Shown here piece after piece: positions 47,202 through 59,140 of a stretch of 64,000 bases of DNA. The notes under the pieces were generated by a model. That model was given only the letters and a program-made list of their open reading frames with translations, did not search any database and had not been told where the DNA came from. The position numbers and the translations under genes are program-made. The stretch covers positions 29,456,934 to 29,520,933 of the forward strand of contig NC_063151.1 in assembly GCF_020921035.1 (NCBI RefSeq), written 5' to 3'. The DNA comes from Rhodamnia argentea. Its lineage: Eukaryota; Streptophyta; Magnoliopsida; Myrtales; Myrtaceae. How positions within the stretch are numbered: the first letter of the stretch is position 1; each line of letters opens with the position of its first letter.

Positions 47202-50200
47202 TAAGTCATCTATCTCCAATGGGCTGCTAAAGCAGCTGTTTTTTTTTTTTTTGGGGTTTAAAAACGGCGGGAGCCTGTTCTCAACCAACACGAGCTTTCG
47301 GTGATCAAATTGAGAAACAAGAAAATTCAAATCGCTACTAGTCTACACTTGTACAGTGATCCTAATGCCTTTTGTTTTTTTCCTCCTTTGGGACGTGCTC
47401 GCTGTCAACATTTTGATGAACTCTACAAGTTTTGTCTGCTCTCATGTCTCAACAGTCTACACTTTCTTTGGAACTTGTCTGAAAGCGCCTTGCCAACGGG
47501 CCTCCAGAACTCTTGCTAACCGCACTTCACAAAGTTCATAACAAAAATTGGAAAAACATGTCTTAGGAACATGTTTGCTAAGTTGCTACCGACATTGTAA
47601 TGTGTTCATCTCTTGTGATCCCAGCCTCCTCTAGAGGTAACAAGTACTAAAAAGACCTATTAAAAAAAAAAAAGCATACTTCTCAAATTTTCCCGACAAA
47701 AATTGTTGTCTTTCCCGAGCGATGGAGGGCGCATGTTCGTATCAACACCATAAAAACTACTTATCACCGCACGCATTATTGGAAACTTATGTCATCTATA
47801 AAATTGATTGTTCTTTCTGGAGCACTACAATGTATCGTGAAGTTCTCTGCTCAGAGCGAAATCGATTTTTACCAATCAAGAAAATCCTATATTTCATTAG
47901 CTAGCTTGATACACCTCAGGTAGTAACCCTTTTCTACCACACGTACGCATTCGAAACTACGATTGGACATAACCCAATAAAATAATAAGTGAAATCCAAA
48001 CATGAATCTGACCAGGATCGACAGAAATGATTGCCATTTGTGAAAAGTGGGAAGGAGTAATAATCCCTGGCAACTCCTCTGTTGGATTGAGCGACAGCAG
48101 ATAATGATATGATCCAACCCCAACACCTCCCAATCATGAAAGATGGTGCTTCTCCATGCATCGAGCTCTGCAATACCAACCATAATTAATAACAAAGCCC
48201 ATGAAAATATACAATTTTTGCAGGTATGATTACCAGAGAAGTTGTTCATTCTTTGGTATTAAGTATAAGCGCAATCATTTGAAAAATTCTTCTGTAAAGA
48301 TGAGAATCAGGAGTTTTGGTCTCACTCAACTTTCTCTCTTCACACTTTTCATGTACCCACACGTGTGAAGATGAACCAAGGTAAACTTCTAGCAATGCTT
48401 AGAAGACATGGTGGCAACTGGTAATTCTGGAAGAAGAAAAAAAAAACCCTAATCTTGCAAAATAGGCAAGTCCAGTTTCTACCCAAAGGGCTCGTGCACC
48501 TTGGGAAGGATTTATTCCTTAAAGATGTTGAGAAAAGGCCGACCCTCACCAGAAGGGTAAAAATTGCAGCCCCACCACAGCATTATCTCGAAAAAGTTCT
48601 TCAGTAAAAGCGAGAAAGAAACACAACAAAGGAATTGCAAAAGTGGTCACTTGGAATTGCAAAAGTGGTCACTTAGAATTGCACTCTCCACAGGGAACAA
48701 AAGTGGACGAACCTTTTGCCAAGAATTCTCAAGTTTTTACGCATCACGAGAAGGAATTTTCTCCGACCTGCACTCAGAAAAGTGCAGCTTGTGGGCGTTT
48801 TCAAAACCTAAAAGCTTTTGTACTCAAAGGTCAACAAGGCCCTTTTGTTCCATTGGAGCAGAAAGCCAGTGAAAGAGCCCGTAGCTTTTTTTATCTTCGA
48901 GTCTTTCCGACTGATCTCACGTGAGACAGACACTCTCTCGAGTTTTCAACAGCATGCGTGGGAAAGGAGATCAACTGGGAACTTTTAAGTGCTTAATAAA
49001 CAAGTTGTCCCATATAATTTTCAGTTTAATGAGATAAGTGCATCTTTTGTCAATGCTCTTGAGACATCTGACATTGTTTGAAAAAAATTGAGTAGCCATG
49101 AAAGACTATATGGTATTTGAAAAGGATGTTGTTAGCGTGTACTTCGGAATTCCTAAATGATAAAAGCATCCGTTGTGACATTTTAGAAATAGGTAAATCG
49201 ATTTTAGCAAGGTAAAGTAATGTCTGAACCTTTTGTTCGTAGAGACATTACTTTTTGCTAACTCATTTTCCTAACCAATGTAAACGATTAAAATTAAAAA
49301 AATATATCTTTTCAATTATTATTTTTTTCACAAAGCACATGGAGCCTTGAAGATGGTTGCCGTGTTCTTCGCATTTTTTTTTTCGTCATGCCTCCAAATC
49401 TTTTACGGCATTAAAGTAGTGTATCGAGAGAGAAAAACTGTGTTTGCACCATTATTTGCCACGTTTGATTGGTCCTCTGGTCTTACTTATCTGTTATATT
49501 ATATGAGATTAAGGGAAGGAAGAAATTGGCCCGGCTAGAGCACTATGGAGGTGGCAGGTTCGAATCTTGTTCGCCTCAGCGTCGTTTTCCTTCATTGCTT
49601 TGTAAGAAAAAACTACATCAAGAGACGAAATATCGTTAGTCTATTTTCAAGTGGCCAGTTTATTATTCAGGGACAATGAAAATCATGAACAGTCTCTCTT
49701 TTACTTCGGTATTCAATGTGTTCAGCAATTTTAAAAGTAAAGAAACGCCTTTTCAATCCGGATTCGGAGGCCAGAAAGATCATGCAGGCCTAGGGGGGTG
49801 AAAAAAGCGTTTGGTGCAGAAACTATTATGCCATTTTGCAGATACCACGTTCGCATTATCTTCGAAACCTCAAATCAATGGCAGGCGAAAGGCACTACTA
49901 CAGCTACAGATGCAAAACCGCAGCATGCAACGGGGCACCTCTCTTTTCCATCTTCCCAATGATTCAATCATGGCGATCTGACAACACTATACCCACCCCA
50001 CCAGGCCAGTGAGGACACAACTGGGCATGTCTTTCTCCTCCTCCTCCTCCTCCTCAACTTTCTCACACCAAAGATAGAACAGAAGTCAAAATCAGCAACG
50101 ACCCTTTTGCGATTTCGAAGCTGGAGCTGTAAATGGAGGGAGGAAATAACAGAGAAAGGGTTTATAATAAATGGGGTCGGGGATGAGGTAGATCTCGTGC

Positions 50201-53200
50201 AATGAATGAGGATGGGTTGGAGAAGAAACAGTTCATTTGCTCGGCTGGCTTAATAAATACCCCGAGAAGAAGAGGAGGAAAAGAGAATCCACATCGAAAG
50301 CGTTTGATTTTCTATCCCATTATCCTCTTTTTCTTTTTCTTTTCCCCCAGGGAATTATGAAGCGCATTGAAGCGGGAGCCGGTGAAACTAGGTTAAATGC
50401 TGCGACCACGAAGTGGGAAATCAAAAGGGTTTTTGTGCACATGAAAAAGAGCAGCAGGGTTTGTGAGCGTGATGAGTGCGACGTATCACACGACAAAAAG
50501 GAAGATCTCTCTCTCTCTCTCTCTCTCTCTACATGGAGCATCCACATTTGGTTTCTGCAACTGCAAGAAGAGCCCATGAAAAACGAGTCAGCAGACTTAT
50601 GAGAATTGAAGGAATAGTAAGTTTGAATGAACATAAGCCGTGAGCGAGGGAAATTCGGACAACCATCTATGTCCATACCATATTCAACCTATGTTGGCTT
50701 GCACTAATCTTTCTTGGGCATGTGCTTCTCCCTCGTGTTTAGTCCGAGCCTTGAATTAGCGCGCCATGAGTACATGTAATCGAACCAATGCGAGTACATG
50801 CATAATGGGTATTTCTTGTTTGTAGTGACAATTATGACTTATTAATTTTTTTTTAGATTTTGCAACTCACGCATTTTGAATTTTTTCAAGGACAAAAATA
50901 TCTAAAATGTACTTCACTTTACAAATCTCAATATATAGAATGATCCATAACTTTGTAGGCTCATAATGCATATTGGCTTCATTTAGTGGCATTTAGGGAA
51001 AGACAGGTGGAAAAATAAGGAGTTTTCGGTTGCTTTCCAAATAGACTTCTCGTGAATCATAGGGTTAGCTGGTCTTAAGATTCATCGCGGTATGTTAATG
51101 ATAACATGTTAAAGGGTTTTGATATTAAAACGAACAAAGCTAAATAAAAATTTTCACGTCCATAGCATGTGTTTAAACCATGATGACGGAAGGAAACATT
51201 GCATTCCAAAAGTAAAGTCCAAGCAAAAGAGATGCATCATGGAAGACTCTATCAGCGATACCATAATGGCATAGGATTGACCTATGTTCTTACCTTTTTA
51301 GCTTTGAGACGAAGGTCAAAGCTTATGTTTTGTGTTGAAGTTGGAAATTAGAAGTCGCGAGAGGTGAGCGGATGAGCATGGAAAGAGCCTCGGATTCCCT
51401 CTCTTGGTGACCATGACAATAAGAAGTAGGGACCAAAAGGAAATTGCAGGATATGTTTCTGGCTAGGCCCCCTCCCTTTTGGTTGGTCCGACGTAAATAA
51501 AATCATTCGCATTTTTTTCACCGTGGACAGCACTACAAAATAAGCAATCTTATGCCGTAATCGTGACTCCAATATCACTTATTAGAGACTTGTCGTGGAT
51601 CACGGGTGTTGGGGTATAGTCCATGTTTCTTATCGATAGGAAGGTACGGGACTCCCGCTCTTAAGGGTCCGAGGAGACCGCCCGATGGGTTTTGGTTTAT
51701 ATTCATGAATAGTTAATGCGTCATCTATATATGATCCTTTTTTTTTTTTTCGAGAGTTGTAAGCTTGTAAAGGAGATGCGAAATGTGATAATTGTAGTGG
51801 AATTCTCTATTAGATGTAACCCTAATTTAAAAGGTAAATCGAGATAAAATTTCGTGTCTCGATTTCTCTTATCGCTTTTACTCTCTATTTTACCGTATTT
51901 ATGTATCAAATCTTAAAAATGAGAACAAATGTTATGGGACACACTTAACTTACCATCGACGCGTTTGAAGAATATTATCTCGTTGAATATGGCCGACTTA
52001 TTTCGTCACTAATCTTCAATGAGTTAAGAGTAATGGTGGAGTTGAAAGATGTGTTATTTACACCGTCCACTAATCTTGAAGCAAAATCTTCCGATCCTCC
52101 ATCATTGAGTCATTGAATGGAAGCTGGTCATTTTTCAACCGGTGATGAAATGAAAAGACACACCATTCATAGCAAGAACGAAAACTTTTTCGCAATCGGA
52201 CTTTGATGGGAATACGATTGGAAGAGACTGGTAAGGAACTTCCTCTCGTGATTTGAAACTTTCGACAAAAGATGTAATCATGCGAATTTGGAGCCATTTT
52301 TCCTTTTTTATTTCTAATGTTTTTCTCTTCTTCTTTTTTTCAATTTCCGTAATATATAACATTGAATACATATCTTTACATTTAAATGTACGTCTTTCAA
52401 TGTCTAATATTAAAGGAACCTTTTTCCATGATATTTCGACGTTCGTATAATTTCTTGAATTTTAAGAGAACCAGAAATAAAACTTTTGTCTACTTTCGAT
52501 CTTCCTCTTCTGTGAATCCCTTTTTTCTCATTTTAATCAATTCTCACTTTTCTTTCGACCCTAATGAAAGAGTCATCGATCTTTTGTTTTCTTCAAAAGA
52601 AAAACCTCGCAAATATGATATTGCTAACGAGTGTGTTAGGGCACTCGTTAAACTTACTTAATAAGAAAATATTGCTAGTTTTGATGCACCGATAATGCAT
52701 AACACGAGAGAGATACTAATTAAAAAAATAACCTTTCTTTACCTGACTATTGTTTAACAAGAATCATGAGAGCACTTATTAACAAATGTATGTATAATCC
52801 TAGAGCACTCGATATATTTATCAATTCTAAAGTAATACACGTATTTGACAAAAAAAGGTGTAATACGCGTATATGTCAATTGACAGGGACTATAGATATC
52901 TATATTTTTGTACTTATTTCCTAATTTAATTGCTTAATTAGAGCCTTGATGACCCGTTCTAACAAGGTCCTTTTATTAATTAGTGTATTGTCAATAGTTA
53001 TTAATACTTTATAGAAGAAAAGAGTTTAGCACATAACTATGAAAAGGCGAACCAAAACACTTATTAAGCACTCAAATAAAAAGACATTAGGGTATCCAAA
53101 ATTTTAATTGGTCTAGTGATATACCTAACTAATGTACTCGAGATCAATTTTTTCTTCGTATTAAGCACGATTTAACAAGTGCCCAGGGGGGTATTCATTA

Positions 53201-54052
53201 ACAAGACCATATCTATTACATAATTATGCCAAAAAGATTGTAATCTTCAATACAATTTTTTTTTCATATCACGTACAACTAACATTTTTCAGAGATTATA
53301 TGCAATTAGCATTGACATCGACACACAATACGTTGACACGTTGGGATATGTTATATGTTATATATACTTCTATAAAGTATATATAAAAATATCAACGGTG
53401 AGTTTCTTCTTCTTTTTCTTCCGTTAAGGATTCACGATTAGGTTTTTTTAGGGCCGGATGAGTATATTAATTATAGTGTAGTTGAGTATATGACTTAAGT
53501 ATATATAATTTTAATAGATTTATATTTTGATCCATAATTTATTAAAAATGCATAATTAATTTCATGCATGTTAGGATACTGAATTCACGTATCGCTGGCG
53601 TGTAAAATATTAATAATGTGTCGATTGTACGTCAAAAAAATATCAAAGTATCTGACACGCCACGGAAGCCTCCGAAGGAGTGTCGGTTCTTCTTAATCGA
53701 TTATAGCGTCGAATATATGTAGGAATAAAATAGAAGAGGAAGCCAAAAACAAAAGTGCGTTCTTCATCAAAAACGAGGAAAGCAGTAAAAGGGGGAAGAA
53801 TAACTATGATGATTCTTTGAACCTTCTAAAATAAACCCCACCCTACCTTGGAATGAAATGAACCGTCTCATCTCGTCTCTCTCTCTCTCTCTCTTTCTCT
53901 CTCTATCTACCCGACATTAATTATATATATTTTTTAATTAAATCCCATCACCTACCTTCTATCTCCTATTTATTTCTCTCTCTCTCTCTCTCTCTCTCTA
54001 TCTTCTTCACTGTGCCTCCTCCCTTGTCATTCGCCACCATCAATCCATCTTT
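47202..54052. other. Gene-poor, AT-rich region upstream of MIR394
   Basis: Nearly 7 kb without a recognised gene. Contents: a 22-bp tandem duplication at 48631-48674, a tRNA-like stretch near 49530-49580, (CTC)n near 50033-50054, (CT)n at about 50508-50530, a micro-insertion at 52833-52872, and (CT)n runs around 53875-53905 and 53976-53999 in the MIR394 upstream region. A minus-strand frame at 47.9-48.25 kb is hydrophobic but matches nothing I know. Confidence 0.45.
52833..52872. mobile_element. 16-bp micro-insertion, TTGAC plus A7
   Basis: TAATACACGTAT (52833-52844) and TAATACGCGTAT (52861-52872), 11 of 12 identical, flank TTGAC, seven A and GGTG. It is the shortest of the series and the least secure, because the second C of the common TTYGACC end is absent. 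Confidence 0.45.
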
Positions 54053-54060
54053 AAATATAA
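54053..54060 (+). promoter_or_regulatory. TATA-like box of the MIR394 transcript
   Basis: AAATATAA within TTTAAATATAACC lies about 155 bp upstream of the miRNA, after long (CT)n tracts. Position and context suit a Pol II core promoter with a start near 54085-54095. Confidence 0.5.
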
Positions 54061-54196
54061 CCCCTCATCTTCCCTTTCCTCCCCAGCTGTCTTGTGTATT
54101 TCTGCGTCACACAGCACGCACGAGACACCAGCTCCTCTCGCTCTACTGCTCAACTCAGGCGCGATGATTTCTTTGCCCTTCATGTGGATTTGGCAA

Positions 54197-54414
54197 AGGG
54201 TTTCTTACAGAGTTTATTGGCATTCTGTCCACCTCCTAGTTCCTACATCAAACGGGGAAGGAAGGGAAAAAAAAAAAAAAAAAACGATAGAGAAAGACCT
54301 GTTTTTCTACGGGGGTAAAAGGAAAACGAGAAATTCTCCATGTTTGCGCTTGCTTTGAAGGGAGGTGGGCATACTGCCAAGTGAGCTCTGTGGGGTTCTC
54401 TTTGTGAAAACCCT
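54197..54414 (+). ncRNA. MIR394: MIR394 precursor hairpin
   Basis: The 5' arm contains the exact 20-nt miR394 sequence at 54217-54236 (TTGGCATTCTGTCCACCTCC). The 3' arm contains its partner strand at 54363-54382, beginning AGGTGGGCATACTGCC. Aligning them gives 18 pairs of 20 including one G-U, with no bulge and only two mismatches (54223/54374 and 54225/54372), plus the two-base 3' overhang expected of DCL1 products. Below the duplex another ten pairs form (54207-54216 with 54382-54391) and AGGGTTT/AAACCCT closes the base. The loop of ~124 nt contains an A-run. miR394 is known to target the F-box gene LCR and to keep shoot stem cells competent. That target gene is not in this window. Confidence 0.96.
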
Positions 54415-54630
54415 CGTGATATGTATATCTCGTCGTGTTAATCTGGTGTTTACTAGGGTTTCTGCCGGTACTTTATGCTCCGAGGGAATCAGAGATGGGA
54501 GGGATGAAAAGAGCTCCGAGGAGATGAAACGTCAAGAAGGATCACCACTCAAGTACCCAGAAAAGCAGAAACTGTTCTTTCTACTAGTGCGAAGTCCCGA
54601 AGGTTTTGAGCTCACCGAGTTTACAGTTAG

Positions 54631-54631
<1 letters not shown>

Positions 54632-54709
<78 letters not shown>
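54632..54709. repeat. Composite microsatellite (CT)18-(TA)21
   Basis: About 36 bases of pure CT pass directly into about 42 bases of pure TA. It lies 220 bp downstream of the MIR394 hairpin and is probably transcribed with it. Confidence 0.9.
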
Positions 54710-54712
<3 letters not shown>

Positions 54713-55238
54713 TACTAGAAGGTAAGAGGGTTCATCTTGTGCTTGTCAAATTGCCCTTCTTTTCTCCCGCTGAGTTCGATCATCATTTCAACGAGACCGC
54801 TCATGACTAGGAGCTACTCACTATAGAGAGAGAGAGAGAGAGAGATCATTACTTGCAAATGTTATCACGAGATCATTGCTTGCAAATGTTATCACTTTAG
54901 TATTTAGCTATTTTATATGTGGTCGTAGTACTAAGCAGTCAAGTTTACTTTGGACCTTTATTTTCGTGATGATTTCACCACAGAACTCGAAAGCCTTTTC
55001 TCTCTTCTATGTACATGCACACTTTCTCATTTCCAGGTATATTATGTCTCATGGTTTGACAGGAAAATATTTAGACATGAAGATCTCTTTTTGTAGGCGG
55101 ATTATTTTGCCGATCATTAAGATGGATCGATGCCCATGTGGTTTGATGCATTATTTGTTTTGCTTATTCTGCAGCCATCAATGACGGATGACCATCTCTT
55201 TCAGCTGCTGGTTTGAGCAGAATCTGGAAGGTCACTCC

Positions 55239-55273
<35 letters not shown>

Positions 55274-56172
55274 TTTCTGAGATGATTACTAGGAGTAGGA
55301 TTATGATTGAGGGCTGACTATCGAACACTGAGGTGGAAAGTGAAAACTTCCCTCTTTGCCACACACAAAAAAAAAAAAAAAAACAAAATCAGGCAAACTT
55401 TCTGCAAGAAAAACAATATTGGAAATATTTCTAAGGCAGTATTATGTTACAAAGCCTGTATAAACAAAACAAGGTATAAATTTTTGTACATTTTGTGTCT
55501 TACAAAGTTTGCACTTTGGTATGATGTGGCTGCAGTAATAGCGTCGTAAAATAGAGAAACCGCATTTGCCGAATGTGATGCTATTTGTTTTCTGTGATTG
55601 CGCTTCCTCTTATAAGCAGGCCCCAATGTCTGGTCTCTTTTTACTACTACTATATTTGTTCAACATTTAGAAAATAAAAAGCTGTCCTCATTAAGAAAAT
55701 TTTCTAGCGAACTCTATTAGGAAATACTCCTTTCGATGTTGATAAGGATTTCTAATATTTAACATTGATTGTGATTTGAAGATATGAGAATTCTCCTTGC
55801 CATATCGGGTGTCAATTGATATGTGAATGGACTTGTTTTTACCTATTAGGAAATACTCCTTGTGATGTTTGTCTATGATTTTTTTTCAAAGCAAAACATC
55901 CTTTTGCATTACCGGTCAAAATTCAAAAATTATGAACAAGTTTGTATGCGAATGTCTCTGTATATTCTGTGGAAGTTGTAGATGATTTTGGTTGAAAAAA
56001 GTCAGAATGCGTGAAATTCACATTTAGTGAAGAGTAAAAAAGTGATGATCTATTTAGAAAACACCTTTTTAATTTTCCGTGAACAATTCTTACGGATGCA
56101 TCTCGGGTTAAGGTGTCATGAGAGAGTTGACCGTGCCGTAGGTTGCACAAACATGGTTGCTTCTGCTACATC

Positions 56173-56222
56173 TTTGCCTCTTTTTTTTTTTTTTTTTCTG
56201 GCTCGATAAGAATTTGCCTCTT
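56173..56222. mobile_element. Poly-T insertion with 10-bp flanking duplication
   Basis: TTTGCCTCTT occurs at 56173-56182 and 56213-56222. The 30 bases between are a T run followed by CTGGCTCGATAAGAA. On the minus strand that is TTCTTATCGAGCCAG plus poly(A): retroposon-like, but with a 3' end different from the TTYGACC group. Confidence 0.5.
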
Positions 56223-57800
56223 AAGTTCAATGTTTTGCCTCCTTTTTCTCGGTCAAAGAAGAGTGCTGATCTTGGGATGGAGAATTGTGTGTACATGCGG
56301 GCCTATCTTTCTTTCTAGATAGAATTGGTTTCATCACAGCAAAGAAAAAAGTTTGCTGCTCATGCATTGCGCGTGCATCATGCTTATCATCTACAAACCA
56401 AGCGTAGGGAAGGAGAGAAGTAAATATGGAGTGGAAAGATGATAGATTTACATGATGAATCACACCTCTGCATTAAGGGTACGGATTGCTCAGGATAATA
56501 TGAAAGAAGAATCTGTTAGAAAACGAGAAATTTACTTTACATGTGATTGTGAGCAAACATGGTTTCCTTTGAAAGGCCGCCGACCAGTATGCCCCTGGTC
56601 TTCTCTTCTGCAGAAGGCTCAAGAAGACTAATTTCCTCGCGCATGCGCCGAAGTCTAGGAACATATTTGCTACTTTGAAACCCTGTTTGGTTAATTCTTC
56701 TTTTTGGCCTTGTTCTGCTGATAAAGTTCAGCGGCCGAAGGGTCCCTCTCTCCCTCACCATGCATTTCACGCTTCATATCTGGCTCCCGGAGAATGATTA
56801 ACGTTACTTTTGGTTGAATATTGAGTCAAAGATTACTTAAAGGGTTCGAAATCATGCGCTCACACTCCACATTATTGTGTTCCTCTCTCTCTCTCTCTCT
56901 CTCTGACCATGGATTGAAGAGCATGCTGCTGGGTCGAATAATTTGCCAAGTTGGTCTCAAAGTCATTTGTCATGACATTTGCTGTCTCTAAGATTGTTCA
57001 TTATGTTCTTCAACTTCTGACAGGTGTTAGGGCCACAGGTGTTATCTGTTCTTTTGTCTTCCTTGTCTTTGGCTTCCTGATCGATTTCATTTGGTGCCCT
57101 TTTTTTTTTTTTTTTTTCAAAGAGAAGTGACCTTAAGAGTAGGAATAGTTGAAAGGGAATGTTGCTTGGGACCTCTCGATTTTTAGTAAAGCAAATAATG
57201 ATCACCATTGAAGAGGCACCAGTTCCTTTCTTTCGGGTTTACTGAAAAAGATTAAAAAAAAGGAAAATGATGAAGTAATCGCCCGTATCTCGCAGCTCTA
57301 TCGGCCACAAATTTCTTCACGAAAATATTTGGACTTTTTTGGCCGGTTTTCACTCTCCATCGACTAAACATGTCTGGAAGGAAATATGCGGCGTCAACAG
57401 CACTCGTTTGTCAAAAACATTGTGAAAGCGAGGCAGAAATCTGCCTGCCCGTGCAAGGGAGCGTAAATTCAAGTCAATTAATCCCAACATCATTCGAAAA
57501 TTCAAATCATCGACCAATTGTGATATACTATTCTTAAAGACATTAAATTATTGATTTTGGTTTCTCTACTTCATTTTGCACCGCCTCAACAAGTTCTTCT
57601 TCAAACGTAAGTTCCAGTGTCAGGCATGCCCTCATTGATCCCCATACTATTGTGTATCAATATTTCAAGTATCTTTTGGGACAGATTAAGGACCCTCCGA
57701 CAAATCACCGGTAAGGATAGCACTTGTTAGGACGTTTTGGAAAAGCTTGACACCTTTATTCAGGGATATATTGCAGAGAGCTTAAGTTTCAGCTCATTAA

Positions 57801-59140
57801 TATATCTAGTGAGATAGTAAAATGTTCCAGACTAACCCAACCGGATCGAGTCGACCCGATCTGATGATTTCGGTCGAAGTAATAGTTAAAAAATTTGGGC
57901 GTTGTAACAGCTCAAACTGAAACGCATCTACTTCCAGATCTTAAAGACCAAAACACCTTCGCTCCTAGATTGGGAAAATTGCCTCCAAAATCCATATCTT
58001 ACCACAAAGAGCCAGCATCTTCAGCAACCTCTCATAGAAGCTGGGGAGCTGAAGCTGAAGGTGAGGCACTCAGCCGGCAAATATGCTCTCTGTTGATAAA
58101 ATAGTCTTCTGCGACGATGAGCTTGAGAATTGGGTCACCGAAGAGCTTTCCATCGTTCTTATTTGGATTCAGGCTGCGACCTATGTAGCTCTGTGTCGGC
58201 CACAAGTACCTTTGTCTTCCAACTTCTTCGTGCGAGTTACATCCCCGACTCGCTTATGTATTTCTTGCCAACTATGAAGAGGGAAGGAAGCTCGAGAAAC
58301 ACTGTGGACTTGAAATGTCGCGCGCACTCGCATGGTGAAGGGGTTTGGGGAATTGGTTTTGGGTCTACAAGGGGCTCAGGAAGTCGACGGAGGAGAATTC
58401 TTGGCGAAGAACAGTTTGTGGATGCTATGGAGCTCGCTGTTCGTCAGGTCGAGTAGATGCATGGCTCAATGCTTCTTGCTTCTTTGGAATGTCTCTCGGC
58501 ATCATCGTCTCCTTGGGTGAAGTATATTGCAGTGTAGGTGATGGTGAAAATCCTTCACTTTGGTCGGGTTCTCACAGCCACAGGCCACTACCCTGAGATT
58601 AAAAAATAAATACTAAAAAAGCCCAACCAGTACAAACCGATCCGCACTGGGCTTTCAATTCGGGTTTTTCGTGGGTAAGGTCATCATAACATAACTCCTT
58701 CTAGTTTTGGATGGGGCTGGATATTATTAGACTTGTCAAATCGATCCGATCCATTTTGACCCATACTTAAGCCATATAAAACTAACTCCACATACCTGGC
58801 CCGATTTATATTACTCAAAACCACTTTTATATTTAACACAATCTGAAAAAAAAAAAAATTATTTATTTATATATATATATTTTTAAATATATATTATTAA
58901 AATACTTTCATGAATACAATTAGTGGACAGCTTTTTTAAATTTTTTCTAATCAAAATTGAAGATGTGCATTTCTAGGAAACATAAACAATGGACTCCATA
59001 AATAGGAAGGATAAATTAGATTTGGAACTTATCAGAGATATAGGGCAATATTTTCCTAATTATAAGATATAAAACCTATTGAATTTGCTTTTTCTTGCGC
59101 TCTCTGTCCTTTGAAAAAGACAAATCCACTCACTTCACTA
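57801..59140. other. Spacer left of the tandem array, unassigned open frames
   Basis: Plus-strand frames of 60-108 codons overlap at 57.9-58.6 kb in a region with more balanced base composition, flanked by GATCCGAT-type words at about 57.84 and 58.74 kb. I recognise no protein. From 58.8 kb on it is AT-rich. Confidence 0.4.

Larger units (their letters stand above)
54415..57800. other. MIR394 downstream transcript region and spacer
   Basis: The 3' part of the MIR394 primary transcript probably extends into this stretch. It carries the (CT)n-(TA)n composite at 54632-54709, (GA)n at about 54825-54846, (CT)n at about 55240-55270 and 56885-56904, and a T-rich insertion with duplicated flanks at 56173-56222. 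No protein gene recognised. Confidence 0.45.

Noticed and set aside
47887-48249. 120-codon minus-strand frame as a membrane protein gene
   Set aside because: No recognisable family and no exon partners; the residue make-up fits chance translation of T-rich DNA.
54365-54718. 117-codon frame right after MIR394
   Set aside because: Its end is the translated CT and TA microsatellites (LSLSLS, IYIYIY), and its start overlaps the hairpin 3' arm.
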